The notes beneath the pieces were generated by a model that did no database searches, was not told the DNA's origin, and worked only from the letters and a program-made list of their open reading frames with translations. A stretch of 64,000 bases of DNA from positions 102,221,897-102,285,896 of the forward strand of contig NC_081407.1 of the NCBI RefSeq assembly GCF_030272615.1, in the 5' to 3' direction. The translations under genes and the position numbers were made by a program. This document shows positions 24,501 through 33,820 of this stretch, piece after piece (position 1 is the stretch's first letter; the number at the start of each line of letters is the position of its first letter). Source of the DNA: Cryptomeria japonica. Taxonomy: Eukaryota; Streptophyta; Pinopsida; Cupressales; Cupressaceae.

Positions 24501-25254
24501 TAATTATAAACACCAAGTAGCCTATCTCACCCTTAGGCTTAGAAGTTATTTCAGGAATTTCAATAGCATGAAATTTTCATAATTGTAACCCTAATTGACA
24601 ATCTAAATACACCAAGCATATATAATCATCATGATAATAAGTCTATGAAGGGTTTCTATGCTTGGTTAAGAAAAACAACGAGGCTTCATTATGAAACTAT
24701 TTCTATGATACTATTCATTGACTACATTAAGCTTCACTTGTCTTAATTCAACAAGGACAAGTCAAAATCTATTTTGTTGGAGATCTACACAATAAGTTGA
24801 TAATATTATCATAGAAATAAGAGGGGGATTAAAGATTCATACTCTAATTAGCATATCAATTAATAGAATAAATAATGGTATTAAGATTGCACTTAAAATT
24901 ATCGATTGACTTGTTCATAATTTTTTATAATGCATTAATACTTATTAGTTAGAAAACATATTTTTATTATTTTGAATTTCACTCTCCAAATTATGATAAC
25001 CAAGGTATCTAATTCTTCCTATTTATATTATGCCCTTGTATATTTAACTTGAGAAAATATTATACCATTGATTGATTTATTCATAATTTTTGATAATGCA
25101 CCGATGCTTACTAATTAAACAACAACAACTTTTTTTAATTTTAAATTAAGACACTCGAAATTATGATAACAAAGGTAGATCATTCTTACTTTTTATATTA
25201 TGATTCCATAGGAGAGAGGACTACCTAATAAAATAAGTTAGGGCTAAAAAGATT
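24501..25254. repeat. spacer with a diverged ~170-bp tandem duplication
   Basis: Unit 1 (about 24,899-25,040) and unit 2 (about 25,068-25,205) share 'gattga.tt.ttcataattttt', 'aattatgataac.aaggta' and 'tttatattatg' at the same spacing. They are clearly diverged. The rest of the interval holds nothing recognisable. Confidence 0.55.
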
Positions 25255-25324
25255 CATCATAAACTTCAAAATGAAATATGATTTCTAAAAACTAATAAAT
25301 ATAAAGTATTTGATTGACAAATTT
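25255..25324. mobile_element. inverted-repeat element, copy C: left tip
   Basis: 'atgatttctaaaaactaata' and 'gattgacaaattt' match the left inverted repeat of copy A at about 2,812-2,862. The element is interrupted here and resumes at 30,340 with the expected next block, 'ttataaatatttgtgc'. Confidence 0.65.
25309..25324. repeat. LINE target-site duplication (left)
   Basis: The segment containing ttgattgacaaatt here and ttgactgacaaaatt at 30,340-30,354 bracket the intervening LINE. The uninterrupted copy A has a single ttggttgacaaattt at this point, so this is a LINE-type duplication of about 14 bp. Confidence 0.75.
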
Positions 25325-25435
25325 CTTTTTGTTTAATATAGTATACCAAAAGGTTATAATATATGTCAAATTTGCACTAGCAGAAGTTTAAACAACTAAA
25401 ATTTGATTGACAAATTTCTTTTTGTTTAATATAGT

Positions 25436-25684
25436 TGTTGGTGTTGTTACATTAGTTTAGATTTAATTAATAAAACTACCGGCACTTGTGTTTTCAGTTG
25501 TGCAGTTACACAACCATTTGCTGTTTTGTATTGCCTATTTAAAGGCACACATTTAGAATGAATATGTGTATCTGATAATATATTTTATCCTAAAAAATCA
25601 AATCAATAATATTTTTCATTTGTGTCATTCTCTGCAATCATGGTTTAGTTTTTTCTGTTCTATGTTGGCTCTACCATTTCAACA
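25436..25684 (+). repeat. 5' LTR of gag-only element (249 bp)
   Basis: Runs tgttggtgttg... to ...catttcaaca and is matched over its full 249 bp by 27,477-27,725, with about ten differences by eye. It is TG...CA bounded. Confidence 0.95.
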
Positions 25685-25696
25685 TGGTATCGGAGC
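25685..25696 (+). other. primer-binding site of gag-only element
   Basis: TGGTATCGGAGC directly follows the LTR. It differs from the common tRNA-Met site TGGTATCAGAGC at one base. Confidence 0.85.
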
Positions 25697-26028
25697 GAAA
25701 ACTTGTTTCTATGATCCATGGTTAATGGAGGAATAAGATTGGGGTTGGCTTCTGCATTTGTTGTGTTGCAGAGGAGACAAAGCGGCTATTGGATATGACT
25801 TAGAAGAACTGTAGATGGCAGTGATATGATTTCAGTGTTTGTAATGGTGAGAGAGGAACAATAAAAGGAAGGTGGAAGTGAAAATAGAGATATGATTCAA
25901 GTCCAAACGCCAAACTAGAATCTTGCAATCATGTTTCAAGAAAAGAGGTATGAAATGGACTATCTCTTTATAGGGTGACATCACAAATCTTTTGTTATCA
26001 TTTTATTTGTCTTTGAGTGATAAAGATT

Positions 26029-26868
26029 ATGGTTAAAGTATTTACAATTCCTAAATTTGAAGGGCATGAATTCCACACGTGGAAAATTAAAGTGCAACTG
26101 TCATTAATTGAGAAAGATTTGTGGGAGATTGTGGATGGGACTGTAACAAAGCCACAAGATGCAGATGCAACAACGAAGTGGACGACAAAAGATCATAGGG
26201 CCACGACATTGATTGGTCTTGGTTTATTAGATGCATACTTGCATCATATTGATTTATCAAAGACGTCAAAAACAATATGGGATGGGCTCAATGTCTTGTT
26301 TGGTTCTCAGGCTTCTAGTGCCAAGATGTCTATTAAGTAGAAATTGTTCGAGTTAAAGATGAATGGAGGTAATAATATTATTCAACATATAAGCATTTTT
26401 CATTCTCTCTTTAATCAACTTGCAGGTATAAATGCTAATGTCGCTGATGATGATGCCAAAGCAATATTACTTAACAGTTTGCCCTCTAGTTTTGACCATA
26501 TTGTCTTTACTCTAAACAAAATAGATCCTAGCTTGGAAACAATAATCTCTTCTCTAATTGATGAAGGAAATAGAACTAATAAGAACTATCAACTTCCTAA
26601 AGAATGTGCTTTGGTTGCTAGGAATAAATCTAATGTTTCTAGTAGAAGAGAATTCAAATGCTTTTATTGTCAGAAAAATGGACATGTGCAGATGAACTGT
26701 TTTCAACAGGCCAAAGATCTAATCGATGGAAATTTAAAGAAAGATACATCTTTTGTTGCAACAGAAGGTGAGGCCAACTTTTGTGGATTTGCAGTACATA
26801 AAAATGACTCGTCTAATGGTGACAGTCCATCAGATGATATAGGGGTTGATACAAGATTTCTACTTTAG
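26029..26868 (+). pseudogene. copia-type Gag with CCHC zinc knuckle, one in-frame stop
   Basis: From ATG 26,029 one frame runs to TAG 26,866-26,868, interrupted only by TAG at 26,338-26,340. The N-terminal part ('FEGHEFHTWKIKVQ', 'LWEIVDGT', 'KTIWDGLNVLF') is the gag-polypeptide fold typical of plant copia elements. After the stop come 'FELKMNGG', 'DDAKAILLNSLP' and a CCHC knuckle C-x2-C-x4-H-x4-C ('CFYCQKNGHVQMNC', about 26,659-26,700). The frame closes soon after, exactly where protease would begin in a full element. The single nonsense change suggests fairly recent loss. The encoded capsid-like protein would package element RNA. Confidence 0.9.
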
Positions 26869-27465
26869 AGAATAGTGAATATTGATAGGAGGTCGGAGGC
26901 AGGAGGATCTTTTATCATCTTGAGTTAGCTTCTCACTTAGAGATGATCATTGCATGAGAAGCAACCTATCTATGTCCCTATAAAGCCAGGGCTTGGTATA
27001 TTTATCCCTAAAAAGGGGGCGCAATTTATTTGTGTTCCTAAAGAGAAGAGGGAGCTTGATAGTGTGATTGTCCCTTCTAGGAACAAGGGGAGGGACATGA
27101 TTGTGCAGGCATAGTAGCTATGTTCAAGTTTCCATAGCACTTGAGGAGGCATTAGACACACTCGGGCGAGATGTGGACTGGACTTTAAGAGGAAAGACGT
27201 CTCATGTGCAGCACTGGAGGAGGCATTAAACACACTCAGAAGAGATGTGGAATTTTGGAGGAAATGTGTCTCATTGTGCAGGGGAGGTGGGAACTTTTGT
27301 TCTTGTGTAGACAGATCTAGGTTTTGCGGTTAGGAGATCCACTAATGCAGTCAGTTCGGTGTTTCTTGGGCGAGTGAGGAGGATTGGTGAAGGCCCTTCA
27401 TCAAAGTCACTCGAGGGTTGAATTAAAACCCTTGCAACTTCCACTCTTGTTTAGATTAATGTAAT
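26869..27465 (+). other. noncoding tail of the gag-only element
   Basis: No domain is visible. Two imperfect copies of a ~73-bp segment (about 27,138-27,210 and 27,211-27,281) share 'ggaggaggcatta', 'acacactc' and 'gagatgtgga'. This is the part that replaces pol. Confidence 0.6.
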
Positions 27466-27476
27466 AAGGGGGGGAA
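27466..27476 (+). other. polypurine tract of gag-only element
   Basis: AAGGGGGGGAA immediately precedes the 3' LTR. Confidence 0.9.
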
Positions 27477-27725
27477 TGTTGGTGTTATTACATTAGTTTA
27501 GATTTAATTAATAAAACTACTGACGGTTGTGTTTTTAGTTGTGTAGTTACACAACCATTTGCTATTTTGTATTGCCTATTTAAAGGCACACATTTAGAAT
27601 GAATATGTGTATCTGATAATATATTTTATCCTACAAAATCAAATCAATAATATTTTTCATTTGTGCCATTCTTTGCAATCATGGTTTAGTTTTTTCTGTT
27701 CTATGTTGGCTCTACCATTTCAACA
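27477..27725 (+). repeat. 3' LTR of gag-only element (249 bp)
   Basis: Same length as the 5' LTR and followed by the ATAGT duplication at 27,726-27,730. Confidence 0.95.
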
Positions 27726-27937
27726 ATAGTATACAAAAAGGTTACAATATATGTCAATTTTGCACTAGCAGAAGTTTAAATGACTGAAATCAGTGTCACT
27801 AGAGTTTATCTCATACTACCATAATCGAGGAGTGTATGAAAGACGCTATAGTATTCCAACTGCCAAGTAACAACATAAATACAAAAAGCAAAGATAAATG
27901 GATCATCCTAATCCCATGACCCAATTCAATATTATTA

Positions 27938-30339
27938 CTACACTCTTCCATGCCACAGTGGAGGTTCTATGTTAGGATCATTGATGACATCCCATGTTGG
28001 AGCATCTAGTGTCTTTGGTATCTTCTTTGCAACCTGAAATTTCTCTTTGGTAATCTCTTTTTCTTTGAGGGATTGATTCAATTTCTCTAACTCGTCCTGA
28101 TTCAGCTTATCCTTAGCTTGATCAAAGAAATGCACAAACTGAATTTTTGCCTTGTAACATCATCATGAATCTTTCCTTAGGAACTTCAATCACAACAGAT
28201 ACCTATATCATAATCAACATATATGTGAGTTTACTACTAAACTCAGTAAGATATCTCTTCCTACACTCAAAGACTTCTTCATTTATCTTTTTCCATTAAA
28301 ACCAAATAATTTCACAAGAAAAAATAGACCAAAAGGAATTCAACTTAGGATCAAAACTTTCCACATAACTTGATAGAATCTCTAGCCAAGAAAAGCCAAT
28401 ATTCGTATTCCAATTGATAGGCAAACCAAAAAACATAGACCATAAAGCTCTTGCACATTTGCATTAAAAAAAAGGTGTTCAATAGTTTCAGGTTCAAGAC
28501 AAATGGAACAAACATGACAAGACAATCCAATCGAGGATAAAACATCAATGACAACAATTTTTTTCATCACTAGTAACCATCAAAAACAAGGCTTTTTAGG
28601 TTCAGTGGGGCTATGCCAAAGAGAATGCAAGATCCTGGACCATTTAGAATCCAACAAGTCAAGCTTCCAACATTTATTGATCCACCTGAAGATATCATCC
28701 TTTTCCTTAATCATGCTATATATGTTTTTGACAGTAATCTCAAGGAAGGTGGTGCCATCTTTCCATTTCCCTTGTCCAACAAATTTCTATTTGTAACAAG
28801 TACCTCCCGCAAAGAAAGATCCAACAACCTTAGCAACCAAAGTATAAGTTTTCTTATGGGTTGATGAGATCCCATATTTATCTTCCAACTCATCCCAAGA
28901 ACCAAGTCTGCCCCTAATAAATAGATCACCAATGAGGATGATACCTAAGGAATTCCATGTTTTACCTGAACAACTTTGAGTGAGGGCCAGAGGCTTATCA
29001 TTAAGATATATCCCCCACCAAATCGATCTATCTAGGTATGAGCAAGTAGAGGAAAAATTGACCGCATCCCTACTACAAAGAAAACACCTCACTTGACTCC
29101 ATGCATTCCATAAAGAAGCAAAGATCATCCAGAAAAGTGTTCACCTCAAACCTTCCCTAAATGACATCTAACAACTCCAACTGAGCCCAAGATTTACCCT
29201 TCTTTGGTTTGGACAATAGAGTGTTATTTATTATTAGTACTTTCTATGGTTCATCCCCATTTATGAATTTGTATATCCATTTGGAGACTAATGCAATGCC
29301 ATGTGGTTTCAAATCTTTTATACCAAGTCCCCCATTTTCCCTTGGAGAACAACACCACTCCAAATTAACACAATGTCTCTTTTTTCCTCCCTTACCATCG
29401 CACCATAGGAAATTTCTCATTATTTTCTCTAGTTTATTAAACTAATAGTTGGCAAATTACCAGGAAGAAGTGTAATAAATAGTATGGGATGCAAGAACTT
29501 TTTGAACCACTTGAATTCTACTTGCGAATGAGAGAAGATGAGTTTGCCATTTAAGATGTTTTTTTCAACTTTCTTGAATATCCATTCCCACATGTCCTTG
29601 ATAGATGGAGATGGAGAAAAGGGTATCCCCATATATTTAACCACTCTAGAGGGACCAAACCATCCCCATCCTTTCCTAACCAACCATTCTAATGAAATCT
29701 TTGTCCAACAAAGGACTATAAATGAATGAGGTGCAATCTTCGAGCCTGAAGTACTACAAAAAAAATGAGTCTATGTATTACAACATCAAAGTTATTCTCT
29801 GTCAATTCAGTAAATAAAGTAGTATCATCTACAAACTAAGCATTGATCAGAATCATTATTAGGCAGTCTGATACCTTTAACCAGAGGCCCAAGTTCTTTC
29901 ACCTTGAGGACATAATACAAGGCATCTGTAAGAATGACAAATAAAGTCGGTGAAATTGGACATCCTTGTCTGATTGATCTTTGAAGTTCAATAGGCTCTG
30001 ACAATATCCCATTGACCTATATAATTGTAGAGGCATCATTTAATAGGATCTTAATCCACTTGCAAAAATTGGATGTGAATCCCAAAGTTTCCAACATACC
30101 TAAAATAAAAGACCATTCAATCCTATCATAGGCCTTTTCAAAATCTAGTAGAATCATTGCCACATTTTGTGAGTCATACTTAGCCCAATGTAAGGCCTCA
30201 CAACTGGTAATCAGATTTTCCAAAATATATCTACCTTTGACGAACCCGATTTGAGTGGTAGTGATAATCTTGCCCAAGATCTGAGTAAGCCTCCTAGACA
30301 GAGTTTTGGCTAAAATCTTGTAAGAGAGATTTAAAAGGG
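27938..30339 (-). pseudogene. LINE ORF2 C-terminal part: reverse transcriptase and zinc finger
   Basis: On the minus strand the blocks run: 'LSYKILAKTLSRRL' and 'GFVKGRYILENLITS' (about 30,330-30,200), 'DFEKAYDRIEW', then 'SIRQGCPISPTLF' (about 29,960). The active-site FADD region near 29,850 is destroyed by stops. Later come 'KYMGIPFSPSPS' (about 29,640), 'DRSIWWGIYLNDKPLALTQ' (about 29,030) and a zinc-finger-like 'CHVCSICLEPETIEHLFF' (about 28,520-28,470), typical of plant LINE C-termini. A last frame at 27,938-28,135 may be the true C-terminus. At least four shifts or stops break the frame. It matches the LINE at 33,821-36,309 throughout but is a separate, more decayed copy. Confidence 0.8.
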
Positions 30340-30508
30340 TTGACTGACAAAATTATAAATATTTGTGCTTATATATATATATATTTATGATTTTTCTCAA
30401 ACTCATTTTGTGTAATATATAATTTTTCTTTTGGACCATCCAATACTATTTTACAATATCTTTACTCATACTAAATAAGGATTATATGATTTCACAAAAT
30501 TTATTTTG
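30340..30508. mobile_element. inverted-repeat element, copy C: continuation
   Basis: 'ataaatatttgtgc', 'tttgtgtaatatataattttt', 'ggaccatccaatac' and 'attatatgatttcac' match copy A at about 2,862-3,013 in order. It resumes directly from the left tip at 25,255-25,324. It stops abruptly at 30,508, where the next LINE starts. Confidence 0.75.
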
Positions 30509-30509
30509 T

Positions 30510-31687
30510 GTTTGCTTCACCATATTGAAGAAAAACTTAGAACCTTTATCCCCAAATTGCATCCAATGAGCCCGAGCCCTAATCATGGCCCCTCTGGTCT
30601 TAGTCTGTTGATGATTTCTTAGGTTATCCCTAGCCAGGGCTACTTTTTGAGATAGTTCAACATTGCAAGGATTGTCTTGGATCTCCGCCTCACATAAGTG
30701 AAGGTTGTCAGATAAAGTTCTCTCTTTCCACCTATAATCCTTGGATTTCTTTTGTCCTATGGTTTGTAGCAGCACCTACCAACTATTGACATTCTCATTC
30801 CATTTGTCCACACTAGAGTTCAACTTTCTATTACTCTTGTTAAACAACCTAACAATCTTTACTGTACTCAACACATCCGTGTCTTTTAACAGACTGGAGT
30901 TAAGAAAGAATTTGTCTTTAGCAATTCCTTGTTCCTCAGAGGGGTCTCTGAGCCTAATATGTGAAATGATAGGGTGGTGGTTTGATAGTGTGGTCAGATA
31001 AACTATCATTGGGCTGCTATTCTTGCCAAGGTCAAAGGAGAAGTGCTCTTTGTTAACATAGAATCTGTCCAGCCTACAATAGATCCTAGGTTTTCCTCTC
31101 TGATAGTTGCACCAAGTATACCAAAATTTGGTGTTTTCCTTCTTATTGCAGAACAGGGGATCAAAATATTTCTTCCGGCTTTTCATTCTCTCCTAATGTA
31201 ATTTCTCCATTCCTTTCCATTCCATAGGGATACCTCCACTTTTATCTTCACGAGCTTCAATCATATTAAAGTCACCCCCAACAATCCAAGGTATATCCGG
31301 CAATGCAGTGATCCAATCCCACATTTCAGTTCTCTCTCTGTAGTCATTTGAGGCATAGACAAAACAAATTCCAAATCTGATTCCATTCTATTCTAAGGAA
31401 ACCCAGACCGCTCTCTTACATGGCGAGTATCCTTGGTTCACTATGTGCTCCTTCCATTTGGGGTTAATAAGTATCCCAACACCTCCTCTACCTCTATCAT
31501 TCTTTGAGAAAACTTTGACAGAGTCTTTCCATATAAATTTTAGGTTGACTTCCACGCTAAACTTGATAGCCTTGAGTTCTTGAAACATAATAAAGTCTGT
31601 GTTCGTATGTTGTTTGACAAACTTCCTGATAATCTGCTTCTTGTTTGGAGATTCCAGACCCCTAATGTTCCAAGAGATGCACTTCAT
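30510..31687 (-). pseudogene. LINE ORF2 5' half: AP endonuclease and linker
   Basis: A single frame starting 'MKCISWNIRGL' at 31,687 runs to 'SKFFFNMVKQTQNK' near 30,510 with no frameshift. Only three stops interrupt it, all TAG: 31,388-31,390, 31,193-31,195 and 30,776-30,778. Endonuclease motifs are seen in order: N in 'WNIRGL', 'QELK' (catalytic Glu), 'VGGDFNMIE', 'CRLDRFYVN' and 'LSNHHPI', where the usual SDHHP Asp is Asn. The following ~130 residues are the helical linker before the polymerase. The enzyme would nick target DNA to start reverse transcription. The Asn substitution may have weakened it before the stops arose. Confidence 0.85.
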
Positions 31688-33577
31688 CTTTACAAGGTGT
31701 ATTATTTTTATTCTTTGGATGCCTTAAACTTGTTAAAGCATCTTGGGAGATCTTTCTTCTCCTCATTATTCCTTCTATTATTAGAACCCCTATTTTTGGA
31801 TCCCAGAGGTCTACCTCTTCTTCTTCTAGGAAGTGCCTCAGAGTTCTCATTATCTGTTGTCTATTCTCCTTCTTCTCCTGTGCACTCCTCAACCTGATCC
31901 TCATCCTCAACCTCAGACGCCTTCCTATTGTCCCCCTGACTGGGGATCCCTAGGGTCTTAGAGCAAGGATCGAATGTCTTCAACCTATCTGGAGGGTCTA
32001 AATTAACTACATCACTAGTTAGGGAGTTACCTTCACCAGCCTTAGGGTCAGCAACAATGACCTCGATCACACAGTTATCCTCTAATTCAACAAACTTCTT
32101 CGGGGGAATGACAAAGATCGTGTCAAGGGTGGGTTCAATAAGGGAGGAAGGATCTATCTCGGAGGCATTTGGTGAGTCAATCTCAAAGAGAAATTTTGGT
32201 CAGTCAATCTCAAAGGAGACATCCATGTCTACTGAACTTCTATGGGGAGCTTTATTCATCACCCCAGACTGACTCCCTCCCCTACTCAGCTCACCATTCA
32301 CACCATCTCTATCTACAAGATTATGATTTCCTTATTTAAGCTAGAGGCTAAATTAGAAAATTTCAACTCTGGTGGGGCCTCATGCACATCGTCATCCATA
32401 GGCAATATTAAATTTCTATCCATAGTCATTTTGTTAGTCACATAATTTGAATTATTAGGTACATTTGCCCTAATTTTTTCTAGGGCTAACTGTTGAGCAT
32501 TTTTCCTCCTTTTCTTAGGATTTTTCCCCACAATCTGAAACTCATCCTGCAAATTTTCAGTCATCTATTTTAGAGCATCTAAAATTGTAGAATGAGGGGT
32601 GGGGACAACTCCAGAATTACCCGAATTGAAAATTTTATCAGCTTCCTGGGGTTTTGAGTTTTCTCGAGTTAAAAGATTATTAATTTTTTTACTAATGGCA
32701 TTAAGGTTTTCCATGTTCAGGATACACTTCGCATGAATAGGTTGCGGGTTATTGGATTGACTTCGGGGTCTATCCAAACCATTGAACTTATTAATAATCA
32801 GGCAATTCTTACGAATATGTCCCTCTATCCTGCAGAGAAAGCACACATTCACCCCACTAAGGACTTCAATAGGGCATGTAACAATTTCGGATTCAAGGTT
32901 AATGTTAACCATTTTAGGGAAGTCACATCCAGGGTTGATTGAAATCAATACCCTATCATCCAGATGCGAAATAAGTGAGGTCGAATTATCCACCCGAATA
33001 GCCTTTTCTATCGGTTCAACGATTTGAGGTATAAATCTACACAACAAGGGAGGCACATTTCGAATTAAAACCCATCTAGGGCACGAGAGTGCAAGTATTT
33101 CCTCATTAACCACTTCTCGCGACCATTCGAGGGCACAAAATGTGCATTTTCTGACAATCCAGTATTGTTTATTAAGTATCTCTTTTTTGCATTTTATGAT
33201 CCTTAAAAAAAATTACAAACAACCCTTTTTGAATGAGCCTACAAAATGAAACCAGATAACCTAATTTAATATTCCAAAAATTTACGTGTAGGACATTTAT
33301 CTACGTCTACAGTTGCAAACAAAATTGTTGTATCTTTAAGCCTATTCTTTTCCATATTAATTTCTTTACACATTAAATCATTAGGGGAAATGGAGATGAA
33401 ATCCTGAGCAGAGTGAGGGTCCTTACCTTCTCCACAGGGGATGCCATTAAATTTTTTAACAAACCTCGCACCTTCGTCAACAGAGAGAGAGGAGAGAGTA
33501 ACCACATCCTTGAACGTCTTGGGTTTAAAAGTTGATTCCTCACTAGGTTTTCTGGTGCCTCCAGAAGAGCTCTCCAT
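31688..33577 (-). pseudogene. LINE ORF1: nucleic-acid-binding protein with CCHC knuckle
   Basis: Likely start is ATG 33,575-33,577 ('MESSSGGTRKPSEE'), close to the element's 5' end. The first frame runs to about 33,266, then shifts. The next frame (33,113-32,565) has 'CPRWVLIRNVPPLL' and a CCHC knuckle 'CFLCRIEGHIRKNC' (about 32,840-32,799), the DUF4283 plus zf-CCHC layout of plant LINE ORF1. It continues past a TAG at 32,565-32,567 into 'DEFQIVGKNPKKRRKN'. Further frames (32,070-31,861, acidic; 31,910-31,662) look like the hydrophilic tail in other phases. The protein would coat LINE RNA. Several indels and stops make it non-functional. Confidence 0.7.
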
Positions 33578-33820
33578 TGAATAGCATTTACTGCTCGCAT
33601 AGAGAAAGGAAAGATGATGATAGAGAAGGACGCGAGGAGTTGAACCTGCACACAAACTGAGGTATCCACTTAGCTATGTGGAGGAGAACCAACATACTCC
33701 CCCATGTCAATGCCTATGGTCCTACAACCCAGAGTCCAAACCCTAGGTCTAGTCAGAGTTGCAGAGCGCCCACACCGTATTGTTTATGCTCATTCCAATT
33801 TGGTTATTTTTAAAAATGTT
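33578..33820 (-). other. LINE 5' untranslated region, joined head-to-head to the 3' half
   Basis: Sequence upstream of ORF1 on the minus strand, ending at the inversion junction near 33,820. It contains matches to the two Pol III internal promoter boxes: AGCTAAGTGG at 33,666-33,675 and GGTTCAACTCC at 33,636-33,646, both minus strand. The gap between them, about 19 bp, is shorter than in tRNA genes. Confidence 0.45.

Larger units (their letters stand above)
25436..27725 (+). mobile_element. complete non-autonomous Ty1/copia-like element with gag only (TR-GAG type)
   Basis: Two 249-bp LTRs, a primer-binding site and polypurine tract in the right places, and a 5-bp ATAGT duplication at 25,431-25,435 and 27,726-27,730 make this a whole insertion of 2,290 bp. 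The interior encodes a copia-type Gag with CCHC knuckle and nothing of protease, integrase or polymerase. Gag-only elements with intact ends are known in plants as TR-GAG and depend on partner elements for enzymes. About 600 bp of noncoding sequence with an internal ~73-bp repeat follows gag. A deletion derivative of a full copia element is the other reading. Confidence 0.9.
25325..30339 (-). mobile_element. 5'-truncated LINE inserted in inverted-repeat copy C
   Basis: Read on the minus strand, this starts inside the reverse transcriptase domain ('LLNLSYKILAK' at about 30,335-30,300) and ends at about 25,325 with a short A-rich tail. It has a ~14-bp target duplication on both sides. Abrupt 5' truncation plus such a duplication is the hallmark of target-primed reverse transcription. 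The 3' part carries a nested gag-only LTR element at 25,436-27,725 and a ~93-bp tandem duplication of target plus LINE tail (25,308-25,400 and 25,401-25,435 joined to 27,726-27,790). Confidence 0.7.
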
